Of a stretch of 9,625 nucleotides of DNA, positions 5,963-9,625 are shown in pieces (position 1 is the stretch's first letter; each line of letters begins with the position of its first letter). This DNA comes from CAYSIX01 sp964431205 (lineage in GTDB: Bacteria > Planctomycetota > Phycisphaerae > Phycisphaerales > Phycisphaeraceae): positions 1 through 9,625 of the forward strand of contig CAYSIX010000169.1 in the NCBI GenBank assembly GCA_964431205.1, written 5' to 3'. A program made the translations under genes and the position numbers. A model generated the notes under the pieces. That model was not told where the DNA came from. It ran no database searches and saw nothing but the letters and a program-made list of their open reading frames with translations.

Positions 5963-6202
5963 CGCCCGCGTGCGGGTTCGGGTTGCGGATCCCGGCCCTG
6001 TCGAAAAGCTGAAGGTGCAGCGGGCGTCCCGTCCGCTGACGGTTGAGACGGCCGCCCCCTCCAGCAAACGAGGCGATTGTTTTCCGACAGAGCCCCGGGA
6101 GCCCGGCGGATCGCGGGGGATGGGAAGCGTTCATTTCGCGTGGCGTGCGGGTCGGCGAGGTTGCGCCGGGCCCCGATATTCGCTAAGGTGACGGGTCTCG
6201 CA

Positions 6203-6231
6203 TTGCCAGCGGCGTCGGCAGGGCGGATAAT
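6203..6231 (+). promoter_or_regulatory. Sigma-70-type promoter of transketolase gene
   Basis: The -35 box TTGCCA (6203-6208) matches TTGACA at five of six positions. The -10 box GATAAT (6226-6231) matches TATAAT at five of six, and the spacer is exactly 17 bases. It is the best promoter in the window. Transcription would start near 6238, giving a leader of about 60 bases with a strong ribosome binding site before the ATG at 6299. Confidence 0.7.
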
Positions 6232-6238
6232 CCTGCCG
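6216..6238 (+). promoter_or_regulatory. Inverted repeat spanning the -10 box (possible operator)
   Basis: CGGCAGG (6216-6222) and CCTGCCG (6232-6238) are perfect 7-bp inverted repeats separated by nine bases, and the -10 box lies in the spacer. Position and symmetry fit a dimeric repressor site that would block RNA polymerase. As RNA only the second arm would be transcribed, so a transcript hairpin from this palindrome is not expected. Confidence 0.45.
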
Positions 6239-6281
6239 GTATCGGCCGTGTGCGGCTCGAGCCCGACGAACGTCCCTAGTC

Positions 6282-6290
6282 AAGGAAGGA
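6282..6290 (+). promoter_or_regulatory. Ribosome binding site fixing the transketolase start
   Basis: AAGGAAGGA lies eight bases before the ATG at 6299. It is the clearest Shine-Dalgarno sequence in the window and decides this start over upstream in-frame codons such as the one at 6077. Confidence 0.75.
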
Positions 6291-6298
6291 CCCGACCG

Positions 6299-8269
6299 AT
6301 GTCACTTGATTCGACCATCCACGCCAAGGCCGTGGAGCTGAGCAAGCTCGGCTATGAGATGACCGCAGCGGCCGGATCCGGCCACCCGACCACCGCCGCG
6401 AGCCTGGCGCACCTGGTGACGGTGCTGATGTACCAGCACATGCGTTACGAGCCGACGAACCCGGATCATCCCTCGAGCGATCGGCTGGTGCTCTCGGAGG
6501 GTCACGCGGTGCCGATCATCTACGCCGCGTGCGCCGACCTGGGGGTGTACATCGGCAAGGACGAGGCGCAGATGCGGCCGATGACGCGGGACGACGCGAT
6601 GGCGTTGCGAGCGATCGACTCGGTCGTGGACGGTCACCCCAACCCGATCGAGGGCTTCCCGTTCTTCGACACGGCGACGGGGTCGCTGGGCCAGGGCCTC
6701 TCGCACGCCGCGGGCCTGGCCGCCGCCGCCCGGCTCGACGGGCTGGACAAGCGCGTCTTCTGCATCATCGGCGACGGCGAATCCCGTGAAGGGCAGATCT
6801 GGGAGGCGATCGACTTCATCCGCGACCACGACTTCAAGTCGGTCTGCCCGATCTTCAACTGCAACGAGTACGCGCAGTCGGACAAGGTCAGCCCGCAGCA
6901 GACGGCGGAGGTGCTGGCGAAGAAGCTCGAGGCGGCCGGCTTCGAGGCGCAGGTGATCGACGGGCACGACCCGTCGGCGATCGTCGAGGCGCTGTCGCAC
7001 CACGCGCAGAAGCAGTTCGACCCGCAGGCGGCGCCGGTGGCGATCGTGGCGCGGACGGTCAAGGGCTGGGGCAGCCCGTCGCAGCAGGGCGACGGGCACC
7101 ACGGCAAGCCGGCCGAGGGCGACGAGATGACCCAGGCGCTCGAGGAGCTGGACGCGACGGCGCGGGAGCTGGGGGCGTCGGCGGACACGCCGCTGAAGAT
7201 CGGGCTGATGACACCGAAGAAGCCCGAGCCGCCAAGGGTCGAGCCGGTGATGACGTTCCCCGAGGCGATGGCGAAGTTCGGTCAGTCGGCGGCGCTGGAG
7301 AAGGGCAAGTACGCGACGCGGAAGGCGTACGGGATCGCGTTGCGGGCGCTGGGTCACGCGCGAAGCGACGTGGTGGGGCTGGACGCGGACGTGAAGAACT
7401 CGACGTACGCGGAGTACTTCTACAAGGACGAGCAGCTCAAGGAGCGGTTCTTCGAGTGCCGGATCGCCGAGCAGAACATGTTTTCGGTGGCGGCGGGGCT
7501 GAGCGCGGGCGGGAAGCTGCCGTTCTGCTCGACGTTCGCCAAGTTCGTGACGCGTGGATACGACCAGGTCGAGATGGCGGTCAACAGCGGCGCGAACTTC
7601 AAGATCGTGGGCTCGCACGCGGGGATCTCGCTGGCGGCGGACGGGCCGAGTCAGATGTCGCTGCCGGACGTGGCGTGGTTCCGCGCGTTCACGACGATGC
7701 GACGGCCGGGCGGGGAGCCGGGGTTTTATCTGCTTCAGCCGTCGGACGCGTACCAGGCGTACGCGTTGACGCTGGCGATGGCCGAGCACCGCGGGCCGTG
7801 CTACATGCGGACGCTGCGTCCGGACATGGAGTTTCTCTACAGCGAGAACCACACGTTCACGCTGGGCGGGTTCGAGGTGCTCACGCCGGGGCGGGACCTG
7901 CTGATCATCGCGTCGGGGTACATGGTGCACGAGGCGAACAAGGCGATCGAGCGGCTGGACGGCCAGGGGGTGGACGCGACGCTGGTGGACCTGTACTCGC
8001 TGCCGTTCGACGCCGACGCGATCCTGGACCTGGCCAACGAGAACAACGGCATGATCCTGACGCTCGAGGACAACTACGGGGCGGGGATCGGCTCGGCGAT
8101 CGCGGACATCGCGGCGGAGGACGGCGGCGGGTTCACGGTGCACCAGATGCACGTGCGGAACCTGCCGAAGTCGGGCCGCACGCCGGACGACGTGCTGGCG
8201 TACTGCGGCCTGCACGCCGATCAGATCGCCACGCAGGCGATGAGCATGCTCGAGCTGACCACGGCGTGA
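6299..8269 (+). CDS. tkt: Transketolase (animal-like type)
   Basis: This thiamine-diphosphate enzyme moves two-carbon ketol units between sugar phosphates in the non-oxidative pentose phosphate pathway. The 656-residue protein is complete; human transketolase has 623. The order of motifs is GSGHPTTAAS near residues 25-34, SEGHAVPI for the second active-site histidine, and the cofactor motif starting GDGESREG (G158-E161) and closing at N187/N189 in FNCNEYAQSD. Then come HHGKP, RIAEQNM with catalytic E391, HAGIS...DGPSQMSLPD, and RTLRP for substrate phosphate binding. SGHPT, RIAEQNM, DGPSQM and RTLRP resemble the animal enzyme more than the E. coli TktA type. A 1-deoxyxylulose-5-phosphate synthase is unlikely given the length and motifs. 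The stop TGA is followed at once by an in-frame TAG. The exbB-like gene starts 12 bases later, so the two share a transcript. Confidence 0.93.
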   Translation: MSLDSTIHAKAVELSKLGYEMTAAAGSGHPTTAASLAHLVTVLMYQHMRYEPTNPDHPSSDRLVLSEGHAVPIIYAACADLGVYIGKDEAQMRPMTRDDAMALRAIDSVVDGHPNPIEGFPFFDTATGSLGQGLSHAAGLAAAARLDGLDKRVFCIIGDGESREGQIWEAIDFIRDHDFKSVCPIFNCNEYAQSDKVSPQQTAEVLAKKLEAAGFEAQVIDGHDPSAIVEALSHHAQKQFDPQAAPVAIVARTVKGWGSPSQQGDGHHGKPAEGDEMTQALEELDATARELGASADTPLKIGLMTPKKPEPPRVEPVMTFPEAMAKFGQSAALEKGKYATRKAYGIALRALGHARSDVVGLDADVKNSTYAEYFYKDEQLKERFFECRIAEQNMFSVAAGLSAGGKLPFCSTFAKFVTRGYDQVEMAVNSGANFKIVGSHAGISLAADGPSQMSLPDVAWFRAFTTMRRPGGEPGFYLLQPSDAYQAYALTLAMAEHRGPCYMRTLRPDMEFLYSENHTFTLGGFEVLTPGRDLLIIASGYMVHEANKAIERLDGQGVDATLVDLYSLPFDADAILDLANENNGMILTLEDNYGAGIGSAIADIAAEDGGGFTVHQMHVRNLPKSGRTPDDVLAYCGLHADQIATQAMSMLELTTA

Positions 8270-8281
8270 TAGGCGCGGCGG

Positions 8282-8941
8282 ATGAACGACTGGCTCGTCG
8301 AGCCGTTCGTGGAGCTGATGCGGCGTGGCGGCGTGGTGATGTGGCCGCTGCTGGCGTTGTGCGTGGTGGCGTTGACGCTGATTTTGGAGCGGTGCTGGTT
8401 TTTCGTGGTGACGAACTGGCCGGGGCGGCTGTCGCGGGTGGATCGGGTGGCGCGGCTGCTGCGCAGCGGTCGGCGTGACGAGGCGCGGCGGCTGGTGGTG
8501 GCGGACGCGAGCGTGTACGGCGACGCGGTGCTGAGGCTGCTGGAGGAGCCGGCGGGGTCGAACCTCGACGCCGCCGCCGCCGAGGCGATCGAAGCTCAAC
8601 GCCGCCGGCTTGAACGATACCTGCCCACGCTCTCGACGATCATCACCGCCGCCCCGATGCTGGGCATCCTCGGCACGGTCCTGGGCATCATCTCCAGCTT
8701 CGACGTCCTGGCCGAGCAGACGACCACGGGCGACCCACGTGCGGTCAGCCAGGGGATCGCCGAGGCGCTGATCACCACCGCCACCGGGCTGGCCATCGCG
8801 CTGGTCACGCTGTTCCCGTTCAACGCGATTCGGGCGCAGGTGGACCGGACGCTGTCGCGGATCGAAACGCTGCTGGCCGCGGCGCTCGGCGGGGCGGCGG
8901 CGACGCCCGGCGGGTCCGATAGCGCCGCCGGCGAGGGCTGA
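8282..8941 (+). CDS. MotA/TolQ/ExbB-family proton channel protein
   Basis: Inner-membrane subunit of an energy-transducing complex that uses the proton gradient to drive TonB-, Tol- or motor-type partners. The 219 residues match ExbB/TolQ size. One membrane segment lies near residues 16-35, followed by the family's Glu-Arg (36-37). A cytoplasmic loop runs to about 112, a second segment holds APMLGILGTVLGI (124-136), and a third holds EALITTATGLAIALV (161-175) with T165 at the position of the channel threonine of ExbB. The tail is Gly/Ala-rich and probably disordered. It has little ribosome binding site and follows transketolase by 12 bases, so it is likely read from the tkt promoter. No ExbD/TolR partner follows; the next gene is glycogen phosphorylase. 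Codon use changes from G-ending to mixed C-ending at about codon 94. The family is secure, but the exact complex is not. Confidence 0.9.
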   Translation: MNDWLVEPFVELMRRGGVVMWPLLALCVVALTLILERCWFFVVTNWPGRLSRVDRVARLLRSGRRDEARRLVVADASVYGDAVLRLLEEPAGSNLDAAAAEAIEAQRRRLERYLPTLSTIITAAPMLGILGTVLGIISSFDVLAEQTTTGDPRAVSQGIAEALITTATGLAIALVTLFPFNAIRAQVDRTLSRIETLLAAALGGAAATPGGSDSAAGEG

Positions 8942-8948
8942 TCCGCCC

Positions 8949-8980
8949 GCGTCACCGCGTCACCGCGTCACCGCGTCACC
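8949..8980 (+). repeat. Perfect 8-bp tandem repeat, four copies
   Basis: GCGTCACC is repeated four times without a mismatch, starting eight bases after the exbB-like stop codon. The unit length is not a multiple of three and the array is non-coding, so it is a candidate for copy-number variation by slippage. It sits about 30 bases upstream of the candidate -10 box of the next gene. Confidence 0.9.
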
Positions 8981-9012
8981 GGGGCGACGTGGCCGCACGT
9001 GCTTGCGGCGGG

Positions 9013-9018
9013 TATAAA
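9013..9018 (+). promoter_or_regulatory. Candidate -10 box for glgP (TATAAA)
   Basis: TATAAA, followed by T, matches TATAAT at five of six positions and is the only A/T-rich hexamer in the gap. No good -35 box is seen at 16-18 bases upstream. Transcription would start near 9025, about 77 bases before the start codon, with the purine-rich AAAAGGGGTGA (9087-9097) as ribosome binding site. Confidence 0.5.
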
Positions 9019-9101
9019 TCGCCCGAGGTTGTGGCCCAGACGCCCGACCGGTCGATAAGCCTGCCAACGACGCGTCCGCGCAACCGAAAAGGGGTGAACG
9101 C

Positions 9102-9625
9102 ATGTTGAGTCCCGACCTGGCCCGCATCCGATCGTTCGAGGTCGTGCCCTCGCTGCCCGAGCCGCTGCGTCCGCTGCTGGACGTGGCCTACAACCTCTGG
9201 TGGTCCTGGCACCCCGAGGCCGTCGAGCTGTTCATGCGCCTCGACGCCGGCCTGTGGCGCGAATCCAATCACAACCCCGTCCAGATGCTCGGCCGCATCA
9301 GCCAGGAACGCCTCGACGCCGCCGCCCGCGACGAGGGCTTTCTCAACTCCCTCTCGCGCGTGCTGGCCAACCTCAAGCGTCACATGGAGCGAACCCCGTG
9401 GCTCCAGACCACCGACCGCGACCCGGGTGAGTTCACCATCGCGTACTTCTGTGCCGAGTACGGCCTGACCGAGTGCCTGCAGATCTACTCCGGCGGGCTG
9501 GGGTGCCTGGCGGGCGATCACCTCAAGTCCGCCGCCGAGCTGGGCCTGCCCTTCGTCGCCGTCGGCTTGCTGTACCGCAACGGCTACTTCCAGCAGTACC
9601 TCAACGCCGACGGCTGGCAGCAGGA
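9102..9625 (+). CDS. glgP: Alpha-glucan (glycogen) phosphorylase, N-terminal part
   Basis: This enzyme releases glucose-1-phosphate from glycogen or maltodextrin ends, using pyridoxal phosphate as cofactor. Only the first 174 residues are in the window; the reading frame is open at the edge, and the PLP lysine lies beyond it. Residues about 15-100 match the N-terminal helical domain (DUF3417) of the short bacterial phosphorylase type, shown by NLWWSWHPEA (31-40) and the DAGLW, NPVQML and RLDAA elements. The catalytic fold then starts at IAYFCAEYGL (113-122), followed by IYSGGLG (to 134), AGDHLKSA (137-144) and VGLLYRNGYF, all family signatures. The start ATG is backed by AAAAGGGGTGA at 9087-9097. 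It is set off from the tkt-exbB unit by a repeat and its own candidate promoter, so independent transcription is likely. Confidence 0.93.
   Translation, partial: MLSPDLARIRSFEVVPSLPEPLRPLLDVAYNLWWSWHPEAVELFMRLDAGLWRESNHNPVQMLGRISQERLDAAARDEGFLNSLSRVLANLKRHMERTPWLQTTDRDPGEFTIAYFCAEYGLTECLQIYSGGLGCLAGDHLKSAAELGLPFVAVGLLYRNGYFQQYLNADGWQQ

Larger units (their letters stand above)
5963..6298 (+). other. Intergenic region upstream of transketolase
   Basis: These 336 bases contain a short GC hairpin just after the cyclase stop (CCCG-CGTG-CGGG, 5965-5976) with only a TT after it, too weak to call a terminator. They also contain a GCGTTCATT block (6127-6135) that recurs at 3551, and the transketolase promoter with its palindrome (6203-6238). 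The open frame that continues upstream of the transketolase start into this stretch is judged non-coding, because its residues do not resemble a transketolase N-terminus and the promoter lies inside it. Confidence 0.6.

Noticed and set aside
5965..5976. Rho-independent terminator after the cyclase gene
   Set aside because: Only a 4-bp stem with a 4-base loop and two T residues follow; too weak in this GC content.
4166..6067. 633-codon open frame on the minus strand opposite the diguanylate cyclase
   Set aside because: Arg/His/Pro-rich composition caused by G-ending codons on the opposite strand; the + strand carries clear GGDEF motifs.
6077..6298. Upstream extension of transketolase by 74 codons
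   Set aside because: The best promoter in the window and the AAGGAAGGA site lie inside or after it, and residues from 6299 match the family N-terminus.
6302..8599. 765-codon open frame on the minus strand opposite transketolase
   Set aside because: It is a shadow of a clear transketolase, with extreme Arg/Val/His content and no motif.

Overview
The window is a very GC-rich bacterial chromosome segment. Every gene I can support lies on the + strand. The codon style, the mammalian-like transketolase and the recurrent TACAAT-type -10 boxes in otherwise G/C-only intergenic DNA would suit a planctomycete of the Phycisphaerae type. That assignment is an inference from general character, not from a marker gene. 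Most of the content is housekeeping metabolism and signalling, and no CRISPR array, insertion sequence, phage gene or obvious defence system is visible.

Layout. (1) Positions 1-1036 hold the C-terminal part of a GltS-like sodium/glutamate symporter. (2) 1085-2421 is a two-gene thymidylate/folate operon, thyA and folA, joined by a 4-base ATGA overlap. Thymidylate synthase consumes methylene-tetrahydrofolate and makes dihydrofolate, and the next gene product reduces dihydrofolate back. (3) A tRNA-Val(UAC) gene lies at 2529-2602, then a spacer with a degenerate GATTG repeat. (4) A small single-domain cupin is at 2888-3361. (5) A 500-base non-coding stretch, 3362-3863, carries a 12-base tandem repeat and a dispersed 21-base direct repeat. 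(6) 3864-5962 is a two-gene signalling cassette: a small protein with a receiver-like fold, then a diguanylate cyclase with a degenerate receiver, a GAF-like middle part and an intact GGDEF domain. (7) A 336-base intergenic region ends in a well-formed promoter whose -10 box sits inside a 7-bp inverted repeat. (8) 6299-8941 holds a transketolase followed 12 bases later by an ExbB/TolQ/MotA-family proton-channel subunit with no ExbD partner next to it. (9) Four perfect copies of an 8-bp tandem repeat follow, then a TATAAA box and the start of an alpha-glucan phosphorylase that runs off the window.

How the genes relate. The thyA-folA pair is a textbook metabolic couple. Transketolase (pentose phosphate pathway) and glycogen phosphorylase both belong to central carbohydrate metabolism, but their ExbB neighbour has no obvious link to either. 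The most interesting items are the c-di-GMP cassette with phospho-sites apparently missing in both receiver-like domains, the palindrome over the transketolase promoter, the two start codons placed about 6 bases after a -10 box (suggesting leaderless mRNAs), and a sharp switch between C-ending and G-ending codon preference between neighbouring genes and even inside the exbB-like gene. I do not see a clear, previously undescribed multi-gene system.
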